DNA from: Phyllobacteriaceae bacterium
GTDB lineage: Bacteria; Pseudomonadota; Alphaproteobacteria; Rhizobiales; Rhizobiaceae
Length of the DNA stretch: 64,000 bases
NCBI GenBank assembly: GCA_002708825.1
Contig: PAPF01000007.1
Span: 1-64,000 of the forward strand
Direction of reading: 5' to 3'
Shown here: positions 1 through 6,951 of the stretch, one piece after another
Layout: each line of letters starts with the position of its first letter
How positions within the stretch are numbered: position 1 is the first letter of the stretch
Translations under genes and position numbers: made by a program
The notes under the pieces: model-generated
Databases searched by the model: none
Told to the model about the DNA's origin: nothing
The model's input: the letters and a program-made list of their open reading frames with translations, nothing else

Positions 1-289
1 ATGGGGCGAGGCAATCAAAGACAAAAAAAGCCCGACGTTGGGACAACGCCGGACGAAGTAGGGAACGCAGCACCGAAAGGTACGGGGGAGTTGTGCTGCC
101 GAAATACGATAGGACAGCCGTCCTGATTTGTCGACCCGCCTGCCAGGCGGACAGGAGCGCGGTAACGCTCCCGATGACGGGCCATTGTTTGGCGACAGAC
201 CCGTCAGGTGGCACAGATCGATAACCACCCCGCCCAGCCCGCTTTCGCGAGCGGACAGAGCATGGGTGATTCTCGATGGACGTGGATAA
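1..289. other. Non-coding leader at window edge
   Basis: No convincing gene is seen here. The stretch contains several hairpins: a terminator-like one read on the minus strand (listed separately), CCGCCT-GCC-AGGCGG near 137-151, and GGAGCG-N6-CGCTCC near 153-170. It may be the regulatory leader of the methyltransferase that follows, or the tail of an element that begins left of the window. Confidence 0.5.
22..54 (-). terminator. Rho-independent terminator, minus strand
   Basis: Read on the minus strand, CCGGCGTT - 5-nt loop - AACGTCGG (one G-U pair) is followed by seven T. It would end a leftward transcript. No minus-strand gene is visible within the window to its right, so it could serve a short RNA transcribed from about 290 toward 22. 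Confidence 0.5.
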
Positions 290-1087
290 ATGAACGATCA
301 AACGCCGGTCACTCCGGTCTCTCCGCCCGCCGCCTATCTCGGTGGCAAGCGCATCCTCGCAGGCCGCCTCGTGGAGCGCATCAACGCCACGCCGCACACT
401 GGCTACGCCGAAGCCTTTGTCGGCATGGGCGGCGTCTTCTTCCGGCGCAACCAGCGCCCGAAAACCGAGGTCATCAACGACATCAGCGGCGACGTGGCCA
501 ATCTCTTCAGGATCCTGCAGCGGCACTACCCGCAGTTCATGGACACCCTGAAGTTCCAGGTCACCTCGCGCCGCGAGTTCGAGCGCCTGGCGGCGACGCG
601 GCCGGAGACGCTGACCGACTTGGAGCGCGCCGCCCGTTTCCTCTATCTCCAGAAGACGGCCTTTGGCGGCAAGGTGTCCGGCCGGAACTTCGGCGTCGAC
701 AAGAGCGGCGGCGGCCGGTTCAACCTCAACCGCCTGGCGCCGCTGTTGGAAGACGTGCACGAACGCATGGCCGGCGTCATCATTGAGCAGCTCGACTGGC
801 GCGAGCTCCTGCGCCGCTATGACCGGCCGGGCATGCTCTTCTATCTGGACCCGCCGTACTTCGGGAACGAGTGCGACTATGGCGCGGGCGTCTTCAGCCG
901 GGAAGATTTCGCCGAGATGGCTGAGCATCTCGAGGGCCTGCATGGGAGCTTCATCCTCTCGCTGAATGACCGGCCGGAGGTGCGCGAGACCTTCCGGGCC
1001 TTCCGCATCGAGACGGTCGACTGCCGCTATTCGGTGAAGGGCGGCCAGGGCAAGGCCGTGACGGAGGTGATCATTTCCTCCCGGTAG
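290..1087 (+). CDS. D12-class DNA adenine N6-methyltransferase
   Basis: The 265-aa protein belongs to the Dam/DpnM (D12) family, which transfers methyl from S-adenosylmethionine to the N6 of adenine in a short DNA target. The AdoMet loop FVGMGG starts at residue 43, and the catalytic DPPY motif (residues 187-190) follows YL as usual. The N-terminal AYLGGKR matches the conserved Y-x-G-x-K box of the family. No restriction enzyme gene lies beside it, so it is an orphan methylase of the kind phages carry to escape restriction. It lies immediately before an A/T-richer lipoprotein gene and a GTA structural cluster. The target sequence cannot be told from the protein. The ATG at 290 is preceded by a weak G-rich ribosome site. 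Confidence 0.85.
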   Translation: MNDQTPVTPVSPPAAYLGGKRILAGRLVERINATPHTGYAEAFVGMGGVFFRRNQRPKTEVINDISGDVANLFRILQRHYPQFMDTLKFQVTSRREFERLAATRPETLTDLERAARFLYLQKTAFGGKVSGRNFGVDKSGGGRFNLNRLAPLLEDVHERMAGVIIEQLDWRELLRRYDRPGMLFYLDPPYFGNECDYGAGVFSREDFAEMAEHLEGLHGSFILSLNDRPEVRETFRAFRIETVDCRYSVKGGQGKAVTEVIISSR

Positions 1088-1212
1088 GCTTTCCAGGTCG
1101 GCGAATGGGGAGCGGCTTTAATGCGTCTTTAACAGGGTCTTTGAAGCCAGCTTTTCAATCTTGTTTGTATGGTCCATCATTGGGTTCGTTGGACTAAATC
1201 TGCAGGTGGGAA

Positions 1213-1605
1213 ATGAACTCGAACGTTGTTCTCGGAAGTATGATGGTTCTGGCTTTGGCTGGCTGCACCACAGCGCCGGCGCCGGTATCGAACTTTGACG
1301 AGTTGAAATACGTCAATTTGACGCCGGAGCTGAAGGCAAAGTTTGCCGAGGGAGTGAAGAAGGGGCTGAAGGATCCATTTTCTGCAGTTGTCAGCGACAC
1401 AATGTACGCCGTGACCGATGGGAAAATGACGACAGCGTGTGGCTATGTGAACGCGAAGAACTCGTTCGGAGCCTACACGGGTGACAAGCCGTGGGCAGCC
1501 ATGATGACGAGCCAGGGTATCGTTGCGCCCGTAGGGGTAGGCGGCACTGATACGGAAACTAGAGTGGTACTCCGCTTCTGTTATCGCCGGGGTCTTAATA
1601 TCTAG
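1213..1605 (+). CDS. Small lipoprotein, unknown function
   Basis: The product is 130 aa with a short hydrophobic leader ending in the lipobox LALAGC, so it should be lipidated at that cysteine and held in the envelope. The mature part (about 112 aa) has only two further cysteines (one in TACGY, one in RFCYR), which could form a disulfide. No catalytic motif is recognised. The gene is visibly richer in A and T than its neighbours. It sits alone between an orphan DNA methyltransferase and a strong terminator, the setting of a phage moron gene. Phage lipoproteins often block superinfection, but nothing in the sequence shows that here. The start is supported by AGGTGGGAA just upstream. Confidence 0.65.
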   Translation: MNSNVVLGSMMVLALAGCTTAPAPVSNFDELKYVNLTPELKAKFAEGVKKGLKDPFSAVVSDTMYAVTDGKMTTACGYVNAKNSFGAYTGDKPWAAMMTSQGIVAPVGVGGTDTETRVVLRFCYRRGLNI

Positions 1606-1633
1606 CCCAGACCACTGACAAATGAACTTACCG

Positions 1634-1658
1634 AACACCGCCGCATGGCGGTGTTTTT
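1634..1658 (+). terminator. Strong rho-independent terminator
   Basis: AACACCGCC - GCAT - GGCGGTGTT is a perfect 9-bp stem with a 4-nt loop followed by a T run. It closes the methyltransferase-lipoprotein segment and isolates it from the capsid gene downstream. Confidence 0.85.
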
Positions 1659-1710
1659 GCATTTGGAAACCGGTGTGGGTCAATCGATCACGGCGGCATT
1701 GAGTTTGTGC

Positions 1711-1740
1711 TCATTTGAAATGGCGCGAAATTTCAAATGA
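1711..1740. promoter_or_regulatory. 11-bp inverted repeat before capsid gene
   Basis: TCATTTGAAAT (1711-1721) and ATTTCAAATGA (1730-1740) are perfect inverted copies around an 8-nt GGCGCGAA centre. There is no T run after it, so a protein-binding operator is more likely than a terminator. It lies 57 bp before the capsid start, between the foreign segment and the GTA genes. Confidence 0.55.
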
Positions 1741-1796
1741 AGTTGCGCGCTACAGATCCGCCGGGCCGCCGCAACGCTTTCCATGAGGACAAGACA

Positions 1797-3056
1797 ATGA
1801 CTGACATCACCACCCTGCGCACCGCGCCCGAGATCAAGGCGGCGTCCGGTTCCGCCCAAGACGTTGCAGAGGCGTTCGACGAGTTCATGGGCGCCTTCGA
1901 GGCCTTCAAGGCCGCCAATGACGAGCGGCTGAAGGAGATCGAGCAGCGCGTCGGCGCCGATGTGCTCACCGTCGACAAGGTCGACCGCATCTCAGCCGCG
2001 CTCGACGAACAGAAGGCGGCGATGGACCGCCTGATCCTGCAGCGCGGCCGCCCGGCGCTGGACGGCGCGGTCCCGCTCGCCGGCCTCGCCCGAAAGCAGG
2101 CCTTTGCCGCCTACATGCGCTCCGGCGACGACCGCCAGATGCGCGCGCTCGATACCAAGGCCATGTCCTACGGTTCCGGCCAGGACGGCGGCTACCTGGT
2201 TCCGGACGAGACCGAAGCGGCCATCGGCAAGCGCCTTGCCGCGCTTTCTCCGGTGCGTTCCGTGGCTTCGGTCCGCCAGGTCTCCGGCGCGGTGCTGAAG
2301 AAGCCCTTCTCGGTCACCGGACCGGCGGTCGGCTGGGCCGGCGAGACGGCCGCGCGGCCGGAAACCGCCTCGTCGGTGCTGGCGGAACTCCAGTTTCCGA
2401 CCATGGAACTCTATGCCATGCCAGCCGCCACCGCCTCGCTGCTGGACGATGCCGCCGTCGATCTCGACCAGTGGATCGCCTCGGAAGTGGAAGCGGCCTT
2501 CGCCGAGCAGGAGGGCGCTGCCTTCATCACCGGGGATGGCGTGAACAAGCCGCGCGGCTTCCTCGACTACGGCTCCGTTGCCGAAGCCGACTGGGCCTGG
2601 GGCCAGCTTGGCCATGTGGCCACCGGCGTCGCCGGCGCATTGCCGGAGACGGATGCCTCCGACGTGCTCATCGACACGATCTATGCGCTCAAGGCCGGCT
2701 ACCGCCAGAACGCCTCGTGGATGATGAACCGCAAGACGCAGGCCGCCATCCGCAAGCTGAAGGACGCCGACGGCAACTATCTCTGGCAGCCGCCGGCCAT
2801 GCCGGGCGGCCAGGCCATGCTGATGGGCTTCGGCGTGGTCGAGGCCGAGGACATGCCCGATGCCGCCGCCAATGCCACGCCGATCGCCTTCGGCGACTTC
2901 GCGCGCGGCTATCTCGTGGTGGACCGGACTGGCGTGCGCGTTCTGCGCGATCCCTACTCCGCCAAGCCCTACGTGCTGTTCTACACCACCAAGCGCGTGG
3001 GCGGCGGCGTGCAGGACTTCGATGCCATCAAGCTCGTGAAATACGGCGCGGCCTGA
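1797..3056 (+). CDS. GTA major capsid protein, HK97 family (g5-like)
   Basis: This 419-aa protein is the shell subunit of a phage-like particle. The first ~100 residues are charged and helical (FDEFMGAFEAFKAANDERLK and following), as in the delta/scaffold domain of HK97-type capsids. The HK97 fold begins near the SGQDGGYLVPDETE stretch. The ATG at 1797 is preferred over 1737: it has GAGGA 7 nt upstream and yields the MTDITTLRTAPEIK start typical of RcGTA g5. In RcGTA the prohead protease g4 lies directly upstream and removes the delta domain. Here that position holds an unrelated lipoprotein and terminator. The gene opens a run in canonical order g5 to g15. Confidence 0.93.
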   Translation: MTDITTLRTAPEIKAASGSAQDVAEAFDEFMGAFEAFKAANDERLKEIEQRVGADVLTVDKVDRISAALDEQKAAMDRLILQRGRPALDGAVPLAGLARKQAFAAYMRSGDDRQMRALDTKAMSYGSGQDGGYLVPDETEAAIGKRLAALSPVRSVASVRQVSGAVLKKPFSVTGPAVGWAGETAARPETASSVLAELQFPTMELYAMPAATASLLDDAAVDLDQWIASEVEAAFAEQEGAAFITGDGVNKPRGFLDYGSVAEADWAWGQLGHVATGVAGALPETDASDVLIDTIYALKAGYRQNASWMMNRKTQAAIRKLKDADGNYLWQPPAMPGGQAMLMGFGVVEAEDMPDAAANATPIAFGDFARGYLVVDRTGVRVLRDPYSAKPYVLFYTTKRVGGGVQDFDAIKLVKYGAA

Positions 3057-3108
3057 CCACCGGCGGCGCTGCGCATCTTCTCCCCAGCGCTGCGCCCATT
3101 CGCGCCGG

Positions 3109-3145
3109 ACGCGGCCCCGGTCCCCTCCTGCCGGGGCCGCGTTTT
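3109..3145 (+). terminator. Hairpin after capsid gene (attenuator)
   Basis: ACGCGGCCCCGG - 10-nt loop - CCGGGGCCGCGT followed by TTT: a perfect 12-bp stem inside the GTA cluster. It would reduce read-through into the tail genes and so keep capsid protein in excess. Confidence 0.7.
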
Positions 3146-3176
3146 ACCTTGAGGATCAATCGGGAAAGCCATTGCG

Positions 3177-3746
3177 ATGATTCATTTCATGAGCGGCCCG
3201 CCGGCCGTCGAACCGGTCTTGCTGGCCGAACTGAAGAGGCATCTGCGCATCGATCATGATGGCGACGACGCCGCGTTGCAGACCCTGCTGGCTACCGCCC
3301 GCGACGATGTGGAGCGCCAGACAGGCCTCGCCCTGCTGCGCCAGGCCTGGCGCGTGGTTGCCGCACGCCTGCCGCCGGATCGCCGGATCGCGCTGACGCG
3401 CTATCCCGTCATGCGGGTGGTTTCGGTTGCCACCTTCGCCGCCGACGGCACACGGACCGATGTGCCGGCAGGCCAATGGCGACTTGACCGCTTCGCCCGT
3501 CCCGCCGCCGTCGATCTCGCCGCGCTTGCGCCAGCCGTCGATTGCTCCAACGGAATCGAGATCGATTACGAGGCCGGTCATGGCGATACGGCCACGGACG
3601 TGCCCGATCTCCTCAAGCGCGCGATCCTTCAGCTTGCCGCCCATCTCTACGAGCACCGCTCCGGCTCCATGGCCGACGGACAGGTTTCCGCATGGCCTTC
3701 GGGCTACGAGCGCCTGATCGCGCCGTTCCGCCTGACGAGGCTTTGA
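3177..3746 (+). CDS. GTA head-tail connector/adaptor (g6-like)
   Basis: The 189-aa protein resembles the phage head-tail connector family (phiE125 gp8-like), which forms the ring beneath the portal. The N-terminal segment 'EPVLLAELKRHLRID...DDAALQTLLATARDDVERQTG' is the helical signature of the family. The C-terminal part is the usual beta/helix tail. It is the first gene after the capsid attenuator and ends one base before g7. A second possible start lies at codon 5 (3189). The portal that it would normally join is not encoded in this window. Confidence 0.85.
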   Translation: MIHFMSGPPAVEPVLLAELKRHLRIDHDGDDAALQTLLATARDDVERQTGLALLRQAWRVVAARLPPDRRIALTRYPVMRVVSVATFAADGTRTDVPAGQWRLDRFARPAAVDLAALAPAVDCSNGIEIDYEAGHGDTATDVPDLLKRAILQLAAHLYEHRSGSMADGQVSAWPSGYERLIAPFRLTRL

Positions 3747-3747
3747 C

Positions 3748-4083
3748 ATGCCGGTGCTCTTCATCGATCCCGGCCGCTTCCGGATACAGTTCGCCCTCGA
3801 TGTCCCGGATCTTCAGCCCGATGGTGCCGGTGGCCTGTCAGGCGGATGGACGGAGGCGGCGACCTTTCAGGGTCTGCTCGAACCGGTGACGGTGCGAGCG
3901 CGTTTTGCCGGGGAACAGTTCCTGGAGGAGACGACCCACCGTGTCACCATCCGCCATCGCCCGGACGTGAAGGCCGGTGCGCGGCTGCGCCGGGGTTCCC
4001 GCCTGTTCGCCATCCTGTCGGTTCACGATCCCGATGAAAGCGGGCGCTATCTCGTATGTCTCACAAGGGAGGAGCAGCTATGA
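3748..4083 (+). CDS. GTA head closure protein (g7-like)
   Basis: This 111-aa protein fits the SPP1 gp16-like head-closure family (Phage_H_T_join) in size and position, with the family pattern of an early beta strand, 'W...TFQGLLEPVTVRAR' and a C-terminal RYLVCLTREE strand. It would close the neck after DNA packaging. Its stop codon overlaps the start of the next small frame (ATGA at 4080-4083), which suggests translational coupling. Confidence 0.82.
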   Translation: MPVLFIDPGRFRIQFALDVPDLQPDGAGGLSGGWTEAATFQGLLEPVTVRARFAGEQFLEETTHRVTIRHRPDVKAGARLRRGSRLFAILSVHDPDESGRYLVCLTREEQL

Positions 4084-4262
4084 AACTTGCTTTCCGGATC
4101 ACCGCCGAGGGACTGGTGCGCGCGCTCGCCATGCATCGTCATCGCCTGGCCGATCATCGCGACCTGAATGGCGCCTTGCGGCAGGGGCAGGAACGCGAAA
4201 TCATTGGCCGGCGCGAACCGCGCGGGAAGGGGAGGGCTGACGATGGCCAGCGCAGCCGCTGA
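4080..4262 (+). CDS. Small coupled ORF between g7 and g8
   Basis: This is a 60-aa frame beginning MKLAFRITAEG, basic and rich in Arg and His in its second half. It starts at the ATGA overlap with g7 and overlaps the start of g8 by 20 bases. RcGTA has no named gene at this place. It could be a real small neck protein or a leader that couples translation of g7 and g8. No family is recognised. Confidence 0.45.
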   Translation: MKLAFRITAEGLVRALAMHRHRLADHRDLNGALRQGQEREIIGRREPRGKGRADDGQRSR

Positions 4263-4662
4263 ACTGCAGAAGGCGATCCATGCGACCCTGACCGGCAATG
4301 GCGCGGTGACGGATCTGCTCGGCGGACGCCGGGTCTACGATTTCGCGCCCGAGCGTGCCCGCTTCCCCTATGTGACGATCGGGCGCACCAGCGTCTACGA
4401 CTGGTCCACGGGCGACGGCAATGGCAGCGAGCACCTCGTTACCCTGCATGTCTGGTCGCGGGCCCGCGGCAAGGCCGAGGCGCATGCCATCATCGAGGCC
4501 GCTGAAAGGGCGCTTGAGGACTTCTCTCCGGTGCTGGACGGGCACCGCCTCGTCGGCCTGTTCCGCGAGTTCGCCGAAGTCTATTTCGACGAGGACATGG
4601 AGCTTCAGCACGGGCTCCTGCGCTATCGCGTGCTTGTGGAGGAACAGGCGGGCGCGGCCTGA
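4243..4662 (+). CDS. GTA tail terminator, DUF3168 (g8-like)
   Basis: The 139-aa protein fits DUF3168, the tail-terminator family that caps the tail tube and joins it to the neck. Typical features are the helical start (ELQKAIHATLTGN), the VYDFAP..ARFPYVTIG strand pair and a VTLHVWSR strand. The ATG at 4243 is chosen over 4168 because AAGGGGAGGG lies 5-15 nt upstream of it and the resulting start matches family length. Confidence 0.87.
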   Translation: MASAAAELQKAIHATLTGNGAVTDLLGGRRVYDFAPERARFPYVTIGRTSVYDWSTGDGNGSEHLVTLHVWSRARGKAEAHAIIEAAERALEDFSPVLDGHRLVGLFREFAEVYFDEDMELQHGLLRYRVLVEEQAGAA

Positions 4663-4734
4663 CCGCATCTGCGATTCTTTCCCGGCCATGCCGGCTTTCA
4701 CATTGTTCCAATTGAAAACATGGAGTTTTTTTCG

Positions 4735-5148
4735 ATGGGTGCTCAAAAGGGCAAGGACCTGCTCGTCAAGCTGGATGGCGACGGGCAGGGCCAGTATGTG
4801 ACGGTGGCCGGCCTGCGTGCCCGGCGCATCGCCTTCAACGCCGCGACTGTCGACGTCACCGATTCCGAGTCCGCCGGCCGCTGGCGTGAACTGCTCGGCG
4901 CCAGCGGGGTGCGGCGCGCCTCCGTCACCGGCAGCGGCATCTTCAAGGATGCCGCATCGGATGCGCTTGTCCGGCAGGCCTTCTTCGACGGCGCGGTCGG
5001 TGCCTGGCAACTGGCCATTCCCGATTTCGGCACCGTGACCGGCCCCTTCCAGGTCACCGCGCTGGAATATGCCGGCAGCCATGATGGCGAGATCACCTTC
5101 GAGATCGCGCTGGAATCGGCCGGCGCCCTTGCGTTCGAGGCGGCGTGA
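4735..5148 (+). CDS. GTA major tail protein, TP901-1 type (g9-like)
   Basis: This 137-aa protein forms the tail tube. The opening MGAQKGKDLLVKLDGDGQG and the following 'TVAGLRARRIAFNAATVDVTDSES' are the hallmarks of RcGTA g9 and the TP901-1 major tail family. The ATG at 4735 is preferred to 4720: the upstream ATGGAG then supplies the ribosome site (GGAG, 9 nt away). The stop overlaps the start of g10 (TGATG). Confidence 0.9.
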   Translation: MGAQKGKDLLVKLDGDGQGQYVTVAGLRARRIAFNAATVDVTDSESAGRWRELLGASGVRRASVTGSGIFKDAASDALVRQAFFDGAVGAWQLAIPDFGTVTGPFQVTALEYAGSHDGEITFEIALESAGALAFEAA

Positions 5149-5522
5149 TGGGCGCGTTTGCCACCCCGGCCAACCGGCGGCGCGGCGAGGTTTGTGCCCG
5201 GCTCGACGGACGCGACTACCGCCTGCGACTGACCCTGGGCGCGCTTGCCGAACTGGAGGACGCCTATGGCGCGGAAGATCTGCAGGCGCTTGTCGCCCGC
5301 CTCTCGTCCGGCCGCTTCGCCGCGCGCGACCTTATCCGCATCATCGCCGCCGGCTTGCGCGGCGCTGGCCATGACATGGCGGACGGCGATGTCGCATCCA
5401 TGCAGTCCGACGACGGCATAGCCGGTCACGCTCGCATAGCGGCCGATCTGCTGGCGGCGGCATTCGGCGGCACGGATGCCGTTGCAGGTGCGGGTAGCCC
5501 GCAAGACCCCATCCAGCCGTAG
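5148..5522 (+). CDS. GTA tail assembly chaperone (g10-like, GTA-TAC)
   Basis: This 124-aa protein fits the GTA TAC family, with the conserved block 'RLDGRDYRLRLTLGALAELEDAYG'. It chaperones the tape measure during tail assembly. The ATG at 5148 overlaps the g9 stop; GTG at 5145 is an alternative. The C-terminal third (MQSDDGIAGHARIAADLLAAAF and beyond) is poorly conserved in the family. Its reading frame ends at 5522, while a conserved chaperone domain continues in the -1 frame (see g10.1). It may therefore be the short form of a G/GT-type pair. Confidence 0.85.
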   Translation: MGAFATPANRRRGEVCARLDGRDYRLRLTLGALAELEDAYGAEDLQALVARLSSGRFAARDLIRIIAAGLRGAGHDMADGDVASMQSDDGIAGHARIAADLLAAAFGGTDAVAGAGSPQDPIQP

Positions 5523-5716
5523 CGGGGCAGGGGGCAAGGCCCTTTCCCTGGGCCGGGGCACTGCGTCTCGGCCTGACCCTGCTGCGGCTTCCGCCTGACG
5601 CCTTCTGGGCCATGACCCCGCGTGAACTCGCCGCCTGCCTGGCACCGCCCGGCGGCGTCGGCGCCTGTTCGCGCGCGGGACTGGAGGCGTTGATGCATCG
5701 CTTTCCCGATCACTGA
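5498..5716 (+). CDS. g10.1-like chaperone domain without own start; probable -1 frameshift product
   Basis: The open frame (TAG at 5495-5497 to TGA at 5714-5716) encodes the unmistakable rcc01693-type block FPWAGALRLGLTLLRLPPDA followed by FWAMTPRELAA. No ATG, GTG or TTG lies in frame between the TAG and this block. The frame is -1 relative to g10, and the two overlap over 5498-5522. A slip of tRNA-Pro on GAC-CCC-ATC (CCC at 5508-5510 re-pairing at 5507-5509) would join them, as in lambda gpG/gpGT. Alternatives are a rare CTG start, loss of function, or a sequencing error. The coordinates give the open frame, not a proven translated product. Confidence 0.65.
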   Translation, partial: PARPHPAVAGQGARPFPWAGALRLGLTLLRLPPDAFWAMTPRELAACLAPPGGVGACSRAGLEALMHRFPDH

Positions 5717-5735
5717 AAAAGGACATTGATCCGCC

Positions 5736-6305
5736 ATGACGGACACCCTCCCGGTGCGGCTGGAAGCCGACACCACGCCTTTGCAAAGCGCGCTGAAGGA
5801 CATGGAAAAACTGGCCGAGCGCTTCGGCGCACAGATGACGGGCGCGCTCAAGGGCGCGGTCGTTTCCGGCAAGGAACTGGACGACGTGTTGCGCCAGCTT
5901 GCGACGAACCTTGCCTCCATGGCGCTCGACCAGGGGCTGAAGCCGCTCCAAGGCGTCATCTCCTCCGCCTTCAGCGCGCTGGCGGGCAGCATCACGCCCT
6001 TCGCCAGCGGCGGCGTTCCGGGCCGTGTCACCGCCTTTGCCGATGGCGGCGTGGTGGCCGCGCCGACCTTCTTTCCCATGGGCTCCGGTCTGGGGTTGAT
6101 GGGCGAGGCCGGATCCGAGGCCATCCTGCCCCTGAAACGCGGTTCCGATGGAAGCCTCGGCGTGGCGGCTCCCGGCGGTAGCGGCGGTGCGGTGAACGTG
6201 ACCTTCAACGTGCAGGCCAGCGACGCCGCCTCCTTCCGCAAGTCCGAGGCACAGATGACCGCCATGCTGGCGCGTGCGGTCAGCCGCGGCGCCCGTCACC
6301 TGTGA
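5736..6305 (+). CDS. GTA short tape measure protein (g11-like)
   Basis: At 189 aa it is far shorter than ordinary phage tape measures but close to RcGTA g11, in keeping with the short GTA tail. The N-terminal half is helical (residues ~15-90). It is followed by Gly/Ala-rich turns with 'ITPFASGGVPGRVTAFADGG' and the C-terminal GEAGSEAILPLKRG motif characteristic of tape-measure C-termini. The ATG at 5736 has AAAAAGGA upstream. Confidence 0.85.
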   Translation: MTDTLPVRLEADTTPLQSALKDMEKLAERFGAQMTGALKGAVVSGKELDDVLRQLATNLASMALDQGLKPLQGVISSAFSALAGSITPFASGGVPGRVTAFADGGVVAAPTFFPMGSGLGLMGEAGSEAILPLKRGSDGSLGVAAPGGSGGAVNVTFNVQASDAASFRKSEAQMTAMLARAVSRGARHL

Positions 6306-6315
6306 GGCACCCGCC

Positions 6316-6951
6316 ATGAATGCATTTCACGATGTCCGCTTTCCTGTCGCCATAGGCTTTGGCGCGACGGGCGGGCCGGAGCGCATGAACGAGATCGTGC
6401 GCCTGACCAGCGGGCAGGAGCGGCGCAACCAGCGCCGCGCCCATGCCCGCCGCCGCTACGATGCCGGTACGGGCCTGCGGGGCCTGGCCGATCTGGAAGC
6501 GCTGGCCGACTTCTTCGAGGCGCGGCGCGGTTCGCTGCACGCCTTCCGCTTTCGCGATCCCTTCGACTGGAAGTCCTGCCCGCTGGCGCGGGAACCGCGC
6601 GCGGTTGACCAATGGATCGGCACGGGCGATGGCGAGACCATCGCCTTCCAGCTTGTGAAAACCTATGGCGAGGGCGCGGATGCCTACCGGCGTCCCGTCA
6701 CGAAGCCAGATGCCGTGTCGGTCAGGATCGCGCTCGACGGCGTGGCGCTGGCCGGCGGCAACGCCTTTGCCGCCGACGGCCTGACCGGGCTGGTCACGCT
6801 GGCCGAGCCGCCAGGCGAGGACGTGCGCATCACCGCCGGTTTCGCCTTCGACGTGCCGGTGCGTTTCGACACCGATCACCTCGTTCTCTCGCTGTCGGCC
6901 TTCGAGGCCGGCCAGCTTCCCTCCGTTCCACTTGTCGAGGTGCTCCCGTGA
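6316..6951 (+). CDS. GTA distal tail protein, DUF2460 (g12-like)
   Basis: This 211-aa protein belongs to DUF2460 (Rcc01695 family), which forms the ring at the tail tip. The 'FHDVRFPVAIGFGATGGPER' opening, the RRNQRRAHARRRYD basic block and the 'LADFFEARRGSLHAFRFRDP' segment are diagnostic. The ATG at 6316 was chosen because it gives the family N-terminus. The stop overlaps the GTG of g13 (GTGA). Confidence 0.92.
   Translation: MNAFHDVRFPVAIGFGATGGPERMNEIVRLTSGQERRNQRRAHARRRYDAGTGLRGLADLEALADFFEARRGSLHAFRFRDPFDWKSCPLAREPRAVDQWIGTGDGETIAFQLVKTYGEGADAYRRPVTKPDAVSVRIALDGVALAGGNAFAADGLTGLVTLAEPPGEDVRITAGFAFDVPVRFDTDHLVLSLSAFEAGQLPSVPLVEVLP

Noticed and set aside
208-786. Alternative frame opening upstream of the methyltransferase
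   Set aside because: Overlaps the D12 methyltransferase in another frame and has an Arg/His-rich, domain-free translation.
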